Positions 13,001 through 25,880 are shown, counted from the stretch's first letter. The stretch: DNA of 64,000 nucleotides from Chamaecrista fasciculata (GCA_003254925.1 QANZ01019661.1:99953-163952); one strand, 5' to 3'. Numbers and translations are program-made. The notes: generated by a model not told the origin, from the letters alone.

Positions 13001-16000
13001 GCAGCAGCCACTCGATCTGAAAGAGCAAGATCACAAATAACGTTAAGTTTCTGCTGATGCCTCCAAGAGATCCAATTCCTCACTGCTTGCTGGATAAGCA
13101 GTGTGGACCTCTTTAACTTCAAAAAATAGTGCCTGTGAACGAAAAACATGGCATATCTCCTATATGTTTCTGAGTGCTTCTGTATTGCTGTGAAAATGAA
13201 CAAGCGAAACATGCCAGTGAGCATTTCAGAGTTCAGATAATTAAATAAAAATGTTTAAGAAACGAACTAATAAATGATATACCATATGAAAAGTTTTGGA
13301 CATGAAAGTTGGTGAATAGTGACTCCTGCCTCGCCGTTAGCCAAGCTCGGAGAACACTTTGCAAAAGAGGGACAGCATTCAGCACCTTGAGAAACATGCC
13401 ACGAGCAAGCATTCGTTTGAAATGTGATTGTATTGTTATTGCAGCAGTTTCTGAAATCATAACGCAACAATTGTCGGTAAGAAAAAAAAAATGTCATTAT
13501 CATTAGTCTTACATATGCACTTTCAAGGTAATAATGAGAGCTAGAGTAGACAATCATTAACCTTCACCAAGCAATGCTGTGAGGAAAAAGGAAAATGCCA
13601 AAAATACAACGTCGGCAATTCAAAGTTCAAACTCTCAAGTCAAACAACTCAGTGAGCAAATGATGTTAACAAACGGCTTTACTTTCAATTCAAATACCCA
13701 TCCAATTCCACTGTAATTGTTCACCTGGTAGACACTGATAAGAGATGTACTAAAGCTTGCTTCTCAATTCAACTACATGAGGAGTTTCAAGGGAAAAAAT
13801 ATAGTTTCAAAGTTACATAAAAAAGGAAACTAATGCAGTTTTTAGAAAATAAATAATTGCTCCCATTACATTTCTTTTCCACGGTTTCAGTAGATGTGTA
13901 TAGAATGGCATAGCAAACAAGAAGGACTGAAAATCATATCAGGTACCTCTACTAATGTTGGTGCTGCATGGAACTATTCTGCATGCATCTGGTTTCATGA
14001 AAGATTTATGATTTCTTTCAGCCATATCTTGCCACCAAGCCTGGATTGCCTTGAATTTTCTTGCAGCATCTATCTTAATAAATAAGCCGATATCAATCAA
14101 GAATATATATGAAAAGAAGAATAGTAGAGTTTTTTTTTTCTTGAATGACATCACACCATTCTAATTAGATTCTCCTCATTTCAACTCTTAATACTATTCC
14201 ATATGATTCCAACTTATACTGGTAAGAGAAAACAACAGTTTGTGCAAAACAGGCTTCAAACTTCAAAGTCAGTAAATAGTACTATGTTGGTGATTTCAGT
14301 TGTTAATAAGATATCAGCAGATAAATGCAAATTTACTTCATATATGGAGATCCAATTTATTGATGTAAATATAAATTAGTTGCATAAATAATTGGACTTT
14401 ACAACAATAGAGAGTTAACAAGGAAACCTTCACTGTCTTTGGCATCAGATAAGTCTTGCTTCTGTGCTGCTTCTGAACTTGAAAGGCACTGACCCATCCT
14501 CAAATGTTTTCGGTATATATTTTGGCAATCACAGCCTAGGAGCTTATGGAAATTTAATAGATCCTAGAAAGAAGGAGAGATACTTTTCAAAGCAATCCCA
14601 GATATGCCAATAACAGACAGTGATTACAGACAATATTCATTTTACCACGTTTTTCTTGACAAATAGTTGCCTTGCAAGGAAAACCAACAATATAACCACG
14701 CTTCGATCACTGCAAGCACCATTATATTCAAGCAGGTCACTTGTTTGAAGTACCTGCACAGTAATATAGCCGCATTACATTACTGCAAAATTTAATTGGA
14801 TACTAACATACAATTCAACCTTTGTCTCCCACAAAAGGGGATACCTTTTTATCTCCGGTAAGTTCAAAATTTCAAATTAGCTTCAAGCATATTGTTGCCA
14901 TAATTTTGCTAACCAAATCATAGAATTGAATAAATATACCCGTAAATCAGACAGATACATCTAAGTATAAAACCATGTCTTGAAAATAAGTCAAACTCAC
15001 CAAAGAAGACTTCTAGACCAATTAGGATTAGTTACCTCTGGAAAATTTCCCAATAATGCAGTCAACTTCTGTGATAATATAAAGTTGTACACTGCATCTG
15101 AATAATCATTGACAGACATTATTGATTCCTTGCCATTTTTCTTGTTAACTTCCTGTTAAAAAAAACAAAGCAAAACAAAAAGAAAGTTCATGATTATAAA
15201 TGATGCAGTAGAAGTAAATATTGGGAGGAAAGTCAAGAAGATTCAGATTTCAGACCTTCAATGAACAAGAATTATTAAGTTCTATCTGGAAATAATAGTC
15301 AAGTAAGCACCAGATAGCTTTTCCATCAACCAGCGAATGAAAATTCTCAACCCCACAATCGTATTTTTCGCAAACTGCCTGGAGAAAAAGAAAACTAGGT
15401 CAAATGGAAGTATGCTTTTAATGTATGACAGCTCCAAAATTGCATATGCAGCATCTCAGAATCAAGCAATAAAACAGGAAAGCAAATGAAGAGTAGCACT
15501 TAGTATGGCAGTACCACAGAATAACTACTAACAGGACCACACAAAAGGCACTACTAGGCAAATTGCATTCTTCCAACTAGAACTATCCAACAATGGGCAA
15601 ATACTCAAACACTAAATCAATATAACTATACGAGCATTTAAACAAATATAAAAGGAACATAAGAACATTATGTTTAAAAACCTTGCAGTCATACAGGTAA
15701 TCAACCTATTAAAGCTAGCTCTTTCGGTGATATTAATTCGAATTTAGAGTACTACTTATAAGCCTTCTTAAAAAGCCAAAAAGGAAAATATGATGACCAT
15801 TTGGCCTAAATGTGCAAGGGTACTAAAAAGATAACCAGGCAGTGCAGGGAAGAAAACAAAATTATCTAGTAAACAGATTTCTCTACATTGTCGGTTGGGC
15901 CGGAAAGTACCTAAAGCACACATGAAAAGTTATCATAGACATAGTACCTGTATCCAATTCAATAGCAATTCCAATGAGCTAGAATTTGCACTATTAACGA

Positions 16001-18457
16001 CATCCTACAAGACAAAAGAAAGATCAAGTCTTAAGTATCATAAAAGTAGCTTTCTTAAGAAAATGGAAGAAGATTCGCTGCATGTGTTGCCTTACAAATA
16101 AGGTAAAACAGGACACCAATCTAAAATGGAACATACCATGCCAATCCCTTGAATTTTAGCAATTTCCTCAAGTAAACTTGTCTTATCAACCAAAAGAGGT
16201 AGCTGGAGGTTCAATAATATAGGAAGTTACATTGCCATCCAGGTCAAAATCAAATAGTAATAAGATACTACTTCAAAGAGATTAGAAAAATTCTAAAATT
16301 TTAGGATACAGAAAAGAACTGTCACCTGCAAATGAACAAACATATTCCAGAGCAAGGAGAGAATAAGTTCTTCATCCCCATTGGCAACATCGTCTGCCAC
16401 AATCATCACGCCATCCTCATCATGTAGTAACACACCAGCTTGCTTAAGGTATTGCAGGGCAAGACTACAATTCGCTAAATTCTTCTTATAAGTATCTGAG
16501 GGGACTAAAATTTTCTGTCCACAAAATGATGCCACGAATTCATAACTGAACAGTAACATCCAAACATAGTATCACTTAATATATCTAACATAAACCAACC
16601 GTGAGAATAGAAGAATTATGTTGCAAGAGCTGAATAGCTCTACACAGCTTTAATCCGTCTTGGAGATCTGCAAATAAATCTCTGACCTTGAATTCATACT
16701 CGACAAGAGGCCCCTACACAATCACAAAGCAGCCAGATAATAAAATATTCATAAAACTATCCTGATACAATTCCTTGTTCATCACCAACAGACTGGAGCA
16801 GAAACATTAGTTTCTTGGTCTACGTTGTCTTAGAATAAACTAAAACCTCAAAATTTGAAGTTACCAATAGGAAACAGGAAGGCCTTATCTCATAAATCAG
16901 CAAATGCGCATGAGCTTTGACAGAATATGGAACAAATTACTTACCTGTTGATGAGATATTTTGTACCCTATAATCACTAAATGAGCAAGAAGATTTCCTT
17001 CTCCATGCATTACATCTGACGACAGGAATTCTAGGATTCAACAAAAAGGAGAGAAAAGTCAGCCTGTTGCTATCATGAAAACATTGTCAGATAATAGGAC
17101 TGAAGCATCAACAACGATTTACCATTGACAACTTGACAACTTGACTTGATCCAAGATTCTGCCTTGAATAGTAAAGGAGAACCCCCATCTAATCCATCAA
17201 TACCATACTTAAGTTTAAGGCAACTCTGACATTTAACTCTATCCAGGATAAGCACAAGCAACAAAATTCTCTTTAAAATCACATTGCCCAAATTCTCATA
17301 GTATCCTGGCCTATATAGACCCTCAACCATCCTGTTATAAGCATATGCTTTTGCTAAACCTGCATGCGAAAAAAATTGCTTCTCAATGACCATTTTCAAA
17401 AATGTGGTTTCTTGTTCAGAATCAACATCTCCGTTTGGCATCAAGAGGTCACCACCAAAGATTATATACAGTCCCATTCGGAGCCAAACTGGATTATAAC
17501 ACATAAGGACTCTTGTGGCTTTATTTTTCAATCCTACATCTGTTACTATCGGGCAATGTGGCTTCAACTTTAACCTTCCTTCATCAATATTCTGGCAAAC
17601 AAAACAAGGAAAATTGAAACCAAACTCAACGTAAAACTAGTCTGCATAAATTAAAGAATATTTTAAATGACACTCTGTAATCCATAACAATTAAGTCATG
17701 CGAAGATTTCAAGCCAAGTCTATGAATGACCAAAACAAACCTTTGCGACTTGATTCATGACCTCAAAGATCTCCTTACAACTCCCCAAGTTCAGATAAAC
17801 ACTCATTCGCTGCTTCAAATCATCAAAACTGCAAACATCCTTCAGAGAATCCTTCAAGTACAAAAACATGGAATTCGGAAACTCCACTGCAGCATTCTCG
17901 TTACCATCACGGCCTTCAGCCCGCGACCACGTCTTCCTCTGCCGCTTTGGAGTACTCCAGGCTGCGTCAACTCCAATAACAACCCCAGGGCCATTATCCC
18001 TCTTCCCCTTCGTCACCACTGCTTCAGAACCCACATCCCCGATCTGCATTCCGGCTATGGACATGTCACATCCGCATGTTCTAGGGTTTTCGAACAAAAA
18101 ATTAAGCCAAACGGTGAGAGACTTGGCTAGCGATCTAAGAGACTGCTCTTTCTTGATTTGTGCCTTCCTTGAGGACTGAGACTGCTCAAGTTCGAACGCC
18201 TTGAGTTTCCTGGCCGCCGCAGCTGACGACTTCTTGGTACGAGCTGAAGACGGCGGAGCGATGGACGGCCGGCGACGAAACGCCGAGGATTGAGGCGTTT
18301 GCTTGGAAGCAGTGAAAAACTGCGGATGAGGGGATTGGAAACTGAGATTACGAGAGGAGCGTTTGGGAGTTTTGTAATTGGAGATGTCCCTGAGAAGCAG
18401 CGAAGAAGAAGAAGAAGAAACGTATGGTGACGGACAAGGAGGTTCGTCGCCGTCCAT
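10098..18457 (-). CDS. Plant ASPM-like protein (CH domain, IQ repeats, helical C-terminus)
   Basis: Homolog of abnormal spindle (ASPM), a microtubule and calmodulin-binding protein of the spindle in animals; the plant role is little studied. The 20 minus-strand exons are 17741-18457, 17123-17591, 16945-17030, 16600-16713, 16326-16514, 16137-16202, 15948-16004, 15256-15378, 15036-15152, 14646-14753, 14428-14563, 13947-14069, 13283-13450, 12577-13187, 12159-12336, 11826-12064, 11266-11455, 10649-10874, 10401-10556 and 10098-10191. All are GT-AG and in phase, giving about 1388 residues. The N-terminus (1-130) is Ser/Lys/Arg-rich and disordered. Calponin-homology sequence covers about 400-680 (LFADLQDGLKLCRAIQLL, HSLVDGKAIWCLLDYYF). 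About 15 IQ-type motifs follow (about 730-1175), for example AATIVQKFVRGWFARS and AAIVIQSFVRAWIARK. The last 200 residues are leucine-rich helices like ARM repeats (LKHALSTLRNLARYPHLLEV). The large exon 12577-13187 carries about half of the IQ motifs. Confidence 0.9.
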
Positions 18458-18764
18458 TTTTGCTTCTGGTAGGGTCTGGGATTTTTCCAGAGGGTTTTCG
18501 TGAGAAATGATCGGAGTTTCTTGCAGAATGTGAGAGATGAGAGATCCGTTAGGTATTGTCGGAAACTGGAAATGGAAGAAAATGAGACTAACGGAATGTC
18601 GAAGGGTTCAGTTTTGAATTTGAAATGTTACCGGAGAGCGGGTAAAATGATGGAGGCCTTGTGTGGCACGTGACATGATCCTTTCTTTCTTTTTTTTTTT
18701 CGTTTTTTTAAAGCCATTGACCACTTCTCCTTTTTTTTTTTGAAAAATATGAAAGCCAAATTAC
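18458..18764. other. ASPM-like gene 5' UTR and promoter side
   Basis: Sequence upstream of the ASPM-like start, with T-rich runs at about 18687 and 18731. It shares the intergenic space with the divergent TOM1 gene. No clear TATA box was seen. Confidence 0.35.
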
Positions 18765-19397
18765 ATGACAATTGACCATTTCGTGTCCCTAATGTTTGGA
18801 GTCAATTTTAATTATGCCCTTAATGTTTGTTTAGGTCAGTTATGCCTAGAATGTGAAACGTTGATGTCAATTATACCCAAACTTCATTTTTTTGGGCCAA
18901 AGTCTTATTTCGGTCCCTCAAATTTGCTCAAAGTCCCCTTTTGAACCCTCAAGTCTCTAGCAAATTTTTCGGCGAGACACGGCCTCGACAACTACGAAAC
19001 TTCTAATCCAAGATTTGTTGACCTCTTGAGTTCAATGACGGCCTCCATTTTGCGAAAAAATGACTGGCAAACCGCCGAAAAATTACATAGTCGCCGAAAA
19101 GTTACACAATCGTCGAAAATCATATCTTCGGTCATTTGTTCACAAAATGAAGGTTGTCATTGAACTCAGGAGGTCAAAATATCTTGAATTAGGAGTTTTC
19201 GTAATCGTCGGGACCGCTGTGTATCTCGCTGGAGACTTGAGGGACCAAAATGGAACTTTGAGCAAACTTGAGGGACCAAAATAGGACTTTGGCCCAAAAA
19301 AATTGAGGTTAGGATATAATTAACACTAACGTTTCACGTTAGAGGCATAATTGAAACTGATCCCAAATGTTAGGGGCACGAAAGGATCTTTTGCCCA
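18765..19397. mobile_element. Long inverted-repeat (fold-back) element, copy B
   Basis: Same family as 6346-7166. The left end (CATTTCGTGTCCCTAATGTT) mirrors the right end (taggggcacgaaaggatctt) when reversed. Both copies share inner blocks around CGACAACTACGAAA, GTTCAATG.CGGCCTCCATTT and the reverse of the latter. Copy B is shorter and sits in the promoter space between the divergent ASPM-like and TOM1 genes. The outer borders are approximate. Confidence 0.65.
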
Positions 19398-20234
19398 AAT
19401 TAAATTATAGATATGTCAAACAATATTTAGAATTGTTAAGATAACACAAATATAATAATACATTCGGTTCAAAAATCAATATAATAATACACGAAGCATA
19501 ATCTGTAAATAATGTTGAACTAGGGAAATAAATAAAGCGCAAGTGATCATATATAAAAAGTAGCTTCAGGATAAAAAATATCATCGATCTTGGTGTTTCC
19601 AACAGAGCATTTACAATTACATTACTTGCATATCAAAAAAGTAGTTTTCTTCACGAATGAAGATGTCGTGAACTTCTTCATAAACTTGATGGTAGATAGA
19701 AAGCTTTTCGGCATAGATGCTCAGATTTATGGGACCTGCAACAAAAAAAGTTATGGGACCAAATTGAGACCTTTATCTAAGTTATGAGATCAAAATTGCA
19801 ATAAAAAAAGTTATGGGATCAAAATAAGACCTTTACTAAAGTTATGGGACCAAAAGTGCCATTTAGCCTTTATTTATTATAGCAATAAGTTGAAAAAACA
19901 AAGATGGAAAGAAAGAGAAAGTTGGGTGTAGATAGTAATTGTGGCACAACAACCACGTTGGATAGGTGACATTCTGCAATCTCCATCATTAGAAATTTAG
20001 TTGAGCAAAAGCGAAGGCGCGAGCGTTATTTGCAATAAAAATCAATAAAAATCAAAAAGTCATACACACACACTCACTCGTCCGTTTCATACAAAACGCG
20101 CGCACACGCATTAACTCTCCTTTTCTTCACTGCTTGGACTGTCTGGTAGCCTCATCCTTCGTTCTCGGAGGAGCGAGCAGCTTCAGCTACGTCTTTTCAT
20201 TGTCTTCTTCGTCTTCTTCTTGCTTGCCAGGGAA
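19398..20234. other. TOM1 promoter and 5' UTR region
   Basis: From about 19720 to 19860 there are repeated AAGTTATGGGACCAAA units, like one arm of the fold-back repeats at 41970-42300 and 45345-45740. The last 200 bases are pyrimidine-rich (tcttcttcgtcttcttct just before the start), typical of a plant 5' UTR. No gene is seen. Confidence 0.4.
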
Positions 20235-23200
20235 ATGAGGAACGTGCCGCTCATTTTTCCGTTCATGGAGTATGAAACGCTCCTCTCTAATTGGTGGAAA
20301 GAGATCAACGACTCCACTCAATGGCAGAACGCTGTTTTCTACTTTCTATGCGCCGCTTATGCTCTCGTCGCATCCGTAGCTCTGGTTTTTTACTCTCTCT
20401 CTCTCTCAAACTGTAAATCTGCTGTGATTTTGGATTTTTCTATGCAATTCTAGTGATTACTGGTTGATTTTGTGTGTACTTTAGTCATTCATAGGCTAAC
20501 TTATTCTACTGAATTCTTATTTTTGTGTATTTCACTGAATACTCTTCTGTTTGGCTGGGGCTATGTTTGGAACAGTAGGTTTGTATTCATCGGCATTCTG
20601 ATTGACTGTACTTGTCTCGCGACATTATAGATGAACTTATTCTGCTGGATTTTAAAACAATTTGTGTGTGTGCTTGAGTTGTACTCTACCGAATTGGATT
20701 TACATTATGGTTCGTCGTATTTTTTTTTTTACTTCGTTCTTTGAAGTCTTCTGTTTAGCTTCAGCTATTCGGAATGGTAGGTTTGTATCGGCATTCTGAT
20801 TGACCGTACTTGTCTGACAACATTCATAGGTGAACTTATTCTGCTGAATTTTAATTTGATTTATGTGTGCTTGAGTTGTATTCTACTGAATTAGAATCTC
20901 GGTATGGTACGCCTTATTTTTCTTCCTTATTTGAAATTATTTGGAACGCAGATTTGAATTGGCATTCTTTTAATGTTGTACTTGTCCAACGATATCCATT
21001 GAGTTTTTCCAAGTGTGTTCAACTTATTTTGCTGAATTTCCATTTGATGTGTCATGGGATTAATTGATGTTATTAGCATGTTGTTGCGTAAATTTGAAGT
21101 ATAATAATTGTTTTAAAACAAACGATGAGTTCTCTGGACTTGGAAGTAACTACAGTTTTTAACAGTAGGCCGGTTGTTCTTATTGTTTTATGTGGTAACA
21201 GGCTCCCCGCTCTTGTCCTTACGTCAACTTTGTGGTTTTAAATGATGCAGATTCAATTGATAAGAATAGAATTGCGAGTGCCTGAATATGGTTGGACGAC
21301 GCAAAAAATTTTTCATTTGATGAACTTCGTTGTCAATGGAGGTGAGAGACATTTGGAGTCCTAGCCCTTTCATAATCTCTAATATTATGGGCTTGTTTGG
21401 GCATTTTACTTGGTGTTTTCTCATTGCAGTGCGAGCAGTTGTGTTTGGATTTCACAAACAAGTTTTTCTGCTGCATCCGAAGGTTAGCTTTGCACCTGTT
21501 TGACTCTTACGGGTTTATTTGACAATTATGAGGGATAAAGCCGGGCGAGAGATTGGAGAGGAAGGGAGGGAAGAAGAAGGGAAGGTTAGTCTTCCACGTG
21601 TTTTCTTCTTGCTTGGACGTTAGTGACTCCTTCAAAATACTTCAGTTAGGAGTATTTGAAACTTGTGAAAGGGAGAAGAGAATGAGTCAGTAAAAGTTAA
21701 TCCCTCGTCTTCCCCTCCAATTCTCAACTTCCCAAACAAGGAAGTGTTTCAATCCTCTCCCCCTCCTTCGCTTCTCCTCCTCAATCGTCAATTCCAACAT
21801 ACCCTTACAGTTGCTAAGTTGGAGACTTTGACCAAGATGGTAAGGTTTTTATACTAACATAGGGTGACTGCATGTTGAAATGTTGGATTAGGTACTGATT
21901 AGTGTGCTCCTGGACCTGCCGGGACTACTGTTTTTCTCGACATATACACTTCTTGTCCTTTTCTGGGCAGAAATTTACAATCAGGCAAGTAAATGTTGAT
22001 TGGATCTTGCCATTGACAATTAACTACCTCACTTTTGTTGGTAGGATAAAAACCCGTATGAAAAGTAATTCTATATTTTGGTATGACCAAAGAAATTCGT
22101 TTTTCTTTCAATCCATTTTTAATAGCAAATTCTAATTTTATCCCAAAATTTGAGCAGGCAAGGAGTTTACCAACTGATAAACTCAGGATATTTTATATTG
22201 CAATAAATGGTGCCATCTATTTTATCCAGGTACCTGTCTTATATTCTCTCATGTTTCACGTGAAATTATTGTGTAGACTGTAGACATTTTCTAGTCAGCA
22301 CTGTTTTGGTTTGTTTCATTTTCTTCATGATCACATCTTGTGAACTCATAAGTCATAATGACTTCCCCTTTGCAATATTGCATCCATACAAACATTTCAT
22401 AATTCATATCACATTCTAAGTCTGAAGAATGCTACATATATTGATTTTTTCTGCTTATTTCATAATTATTTATTGACAGCTGAACTAAGCTCTAATCATC
22501 CCTGAAGAATATGGGGAAATATATATGAAAACAGTTTTTAAACAAGACCTTTCCCAGTCTCTGAATTTCCTGACATGTGAGTAACAAGGGAATCTGTACA
22601 TCCTACATGTGTACCCTATGTTCAACCATGAATTACTGGATTTTGAAATATTGACATATAAGAGATGCAATTTATTCTGTATTTGGGGAAATAAATGTGG
22701 TTTACTAATTTTAGTTGCTACATGATTCATGTCAAGCTAAGCATAAATCTCTCCATTGCATTGTAGAAAAAAGGAATGTGCTCTTTGGTCTATGAATGGG
22801 TACTAATTTTAATTAAAAATGGCTTGGGATTCAGGTTTGTGTTTGGATATACCTCTGGATAGATTACAACAATGTTGTGGTGTTCTTCGGAAAGGTATTT
22901 ATTGCAGGTTAGCTTTTTATTCAACTATAGCTTTATATTTCCTTCTGACTTGTCAGCTTAAGGATTAGTTTTTCGGACTGGAGATGAACTTTGCTATAAA
23001 GTTGACACTTTTAATGTGATATTTTTTTTTTCTTTTGTTCAGTTGTGTCATTCATGGTTGCCCTTGGCTTTTTGCTATATGGAGGAAGGTAAGGCTTCTT
23101 AATTTTTCCTGAAATGTTATGGTTTATGATATAGCTTTGATGTCTCAATTCCATTAGTTCACTGATGTTTCATGGTTGGTGTGGGTGGATTTCTAAATAT

Positions 23201-24981
23201 CTGCCTGATACACATAATTTTACTAGATTGTTTTTCATGCTGAGGCGTTTCCCTATTGAATCTAAAGGAAGAAGGAAGAAGCTTAATGAGGTACTTGCAC
23301 TTTCTTTTTAGTGAGTCCAATAGAACTTGCTGAGGGAAAAAAATGATGATGTACACTTGACTTAGTGCTTGACAGTTCAAGTTGCATTCAGAACCACACA
23401 CAGGAAAAATCAAGTATTTAGAAACCCCTATGATATTTGAGTGTGCAGTGAGAATATTAGATGAAATGGATCTCAAAGCATCTTTTGGTGTTTCTTCTAC
23501 TTTTTTTTATGAACGAATGCTTGTTTAAAATAGAGATGGCATGTTTGGCCAAAAAAAACAATAGAGATGGAATGCAAGAGACAGGTTTTAGCAGGGGGCA
23601 TGCCAGAATGTTTATTTCAGGACTCTGAACTAAGAAGAACCTTTTAAGCTTTGATTTTTATGTGACCTTATTGTTGAACTAAGAGAAATGGAATAGAAAT
23701 TGTTTATAACTTTATATCAATATTAACTGTGTTGATAGAAGGTGGCTTTGTATTGCAGGTCGGATCTGTCACAGTCATATGTTTCACCTGTTTTCTGATA
23801 AGATGCATTATGGTAATTAACTTCTGACTATATTATAATAACTATCATTACTGTATTCTTTTCCCTCTTGTTGAAGTCTGTCTATGCGAATGTCATTTGT
23901 GTGAATTTCGTTATTCTTTTCTGCTTGTCTTCAGCATATCATCCTGTGTTATTTGTTGTACTATTAATATTGTAGTCTTCTGCCCTGTGCTAGAAGCAAA
24001 GGGAGTTTTGATGCACGGACAAAATCACAATAAGAGAAACACGAAATGTGTCCTTTGTTTTGCATATTGGGTTTCTCCTTAGTTGTCGAATTTTTAAACC
24101 TAAGGGAGGGTCTTCTTGCTCTTGTTCTGTCAACAATATTCTTGAAGTTTGTCCTAGAGGGAGATGGATTTTGTATAAAAAAGGGGGAAGAGGCTCAAAG
24201 TGTGTAATATGAGAACTATTACTGGTATAAAATTAATGATAAGCATGCTATAATTCTTCATGCATTCTAGCTTCTTTCTCAAACAATCTAATAATAATCG
24301 CATGCAGGTTTTTCTATCTGCATTCGATTCAGATGCATCTCTTGATGTCTGTAATCATCCAATTTTGGACTTGATCTACTACTTGGTAATATTCTTCTTA
24401 TCATCCTTTTTGTTACCGGATAAACTTATATAAGGAGTATTAAAAATACTTTTTTGCACCTCTAATATAGAGGAGAGTGTATAGATAAAACTTAAGAGTA
24501 AATTAACAATTTGGTCCCTGAAAGATTATTGAGCTGACAACTCAGTCACTAAAAGATTAAAATACACATTTAGTCCCTGAAAGATCAAAACTAACAAATG
24601 GTATACTCTTTAGTCCCTGAAAGATTAAAATGGTATACTATTTAGTCCATAAAAAGGACTAATTGGTATACAGTTTTGATCTTTCAAGGACTAAACTATG
24701 CATTTCAATTTTTCAGGGACTGAGTTGTTAGCTCGGTAATCTTTTAGGGACCAGATTGTTAGTTTACTCTAAAAGTTATTATTAAATGAACCTTATAGTA
24801 AATATATAAGAAAACTTATCTAATTTTTTCTGTTATGCCTACTTTGGTGTGGTAATATTAACATTGGGAATTTATCTCTCAAATACAGCTGGTTGAGATC
24901 CTGCCTTCAGCTTTGGTCCTCTACATCCTACGCAAATTACCCCCCAAGAGGATATCAGCCCAATATCATGCTATCCGTTAA
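20235..24981 (+). CDS. TOM1: TOM1-family multi-pass membrane protein
   Basis: Member of the TOBAMOVIRUS MULTIPLICATION 1/3 family, tonoplast proteins with about seven membrane segments that tobamoviruses use as host factors; the normal cell role is unclear. The 11 exons are 20235-20384, 21251-21341, 21430-21482, 21892-21984, 22158-22229, 22835-22907, 23043-23088, 23227-23290, 23759-23812, 24308-24385 and 24889-24981. They give 288 residues, close to the Arabidopsis protein. Marker segments are [58 protein letters not shown] and the Lys/Arg-rich loop after it. It ends in [17 protein letters not shown]. Intron 4 uses a GC donor (CAG|GCAAGT). Intron 10 holds a MITE and intron 1 a tandem repeat. 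TOM1 and its paralog TOM3 cannot be told apart with certainty here. Confidence 0.92.
20468..21060 (+). repeat. Diverged tandem repeat in TOM1 intron 1
   Basis: A unit of about 206 bases starting CTTCTGTTT.GCT at 20543 recurs at 20749. Shared blocks include GGCATTCTGATTGAC.GTAC, AACTTATTCTGCTG.ATTTTA and TGCTTGAGTTGTA.TCTAC. Shorter, more worn copies lie at about 20468-20542 (GCTAACTTATTCTACTGAAT) and 20938-21060 (TTGGCATTCTTTTAATG). This looks like local duplication within the intron. Confidence 0.75.
21520..21805. repeat. Purine/pyrimidine fold-back repeat in TOM1 intron 3
   Basis: The left half is purine-rich (GAGAGGAAGGGAGGGAAGAA) and the right half is its pyrimidine-rich counterpart (CCTCTCCCCCTCCTTCGCTT). 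It shares a CTTCCCAAACAA..GGAAGTGTTT type block with the repeats at 52575-53840, so it is a separate copy of that family. Confidence 0.6.
24495..24769. mobile_element. MITE in TOM1 intron 10 (9-base TSD)
   Basis: The terminal inverted repeats read (A)GAGTAAA(T/C)TAACAAT(T/C)TGGTCCCT at both ends. The flanks are TAAAACTTA (24486-24494) and TAAAAGTTA (24770-24778), eight of nine bases matching. A 9-base duplication suggests a non-autonomous Mutator-like element. It is close in length and sequence to the element at 45059-45327. Confidence 0.75.
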
Positions 24982-25560
24982 CTTACTGCATGCATCTTTA
25001 GATCGTAGTCTATTCTTTTTGTCCATTGGAATGTTGGATATGATTTTAGTGGTTCTCTAGTTAGATGCCAATGAAATTCAACAGAAGAAGATGAAAAAAC
25101 GATCCAGGCAAAAAGTTGTTTGGAACAGCAGATTCGTTGTTCCTGCAGTTCTTTTTACATGTGTATTATTATTACATAGCAGATTCTGCTTAGGAGTTGG
25201 CTCATTCTGCATTTTACTACATTTTTTTTTTAATTTTATCGAGGGAAAAGGGAGGAGCTTGTCGTTTGAGATTTGAGAATCGTATGTAAACTGAAAACTT
25301 CATGTTGCTTAGATGTATAGTGTTGCGGGACGTCTTCGGAGTTCTGTTCTGCTTATATGTAATATATATACCGAGCAGTCACTAGGAAGTTAAAACGATG
25401 CATCTTTTTTGTTTTTTGGGTCTTTTTTTATACTATATTTTAATTGTCTTTTGGTATTCTAAAATCAGATATTAAGATGGTATAGATGGTGGAAAATCAT
25501 ATTCTAATAAGTTAGGACACGCAAATATACATGTAAAATATAAAATTATTTAAAAATAAT
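24982..25560. other. TOM1 3' UTR and flank
   Basis: Sequence after the TOM1 stop codon. The 61-codon frame at 25091 is not supported. Nothing else is recognised. Confidence 0.4.
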
Positions 25561-25564
25561 TTGT

Positions 25565-25665
25565 TAAGAGAGAATATCACATTGTACCAAAGTGTCACTT
25601 TTTTAATCACCGGGTACTAAAGTGAAATATGACCAAACTATAGGGTATCAAAGTGTAATTTATCT
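25565..25665. repeat. Single arm of the GTACCAAAGTG MITE family
   Basis: GAGAATATCAC..TGTACCAAAGTGTCAC and GGGTATCAAAGTGTAATTTA match one arm of the element at 54695-55093. The other arm is missing, so this is a worn half copy. Confidence 0.5.
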
Positions 25666-25880
25666 TTTTTTTTATGAACCTTAAAATATTAATGAAAATC
25701 AAAAGTAAGACTTGAGAGAATGATTTCTTTTTCTTTTTTAATTTAATAATTTTGACCAACCATAAAAAGTAAAGCCATATAAGATAAGATATAAGATAAG
25801 ATATTATACAAATGACACCAATCAAAACTTATTTTTAACTGGGTGGATTCCCTTATATCAACTATACAAATAAAAAATTA

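Noticed and set aside
21985..22157. TOM1 read as a pseudogene because exon 4 lacks a usable GT donor
   Set aside because: A GC donor in the standard AG|GCAAGT form restores the frame, and all other exons are intact and conserved.
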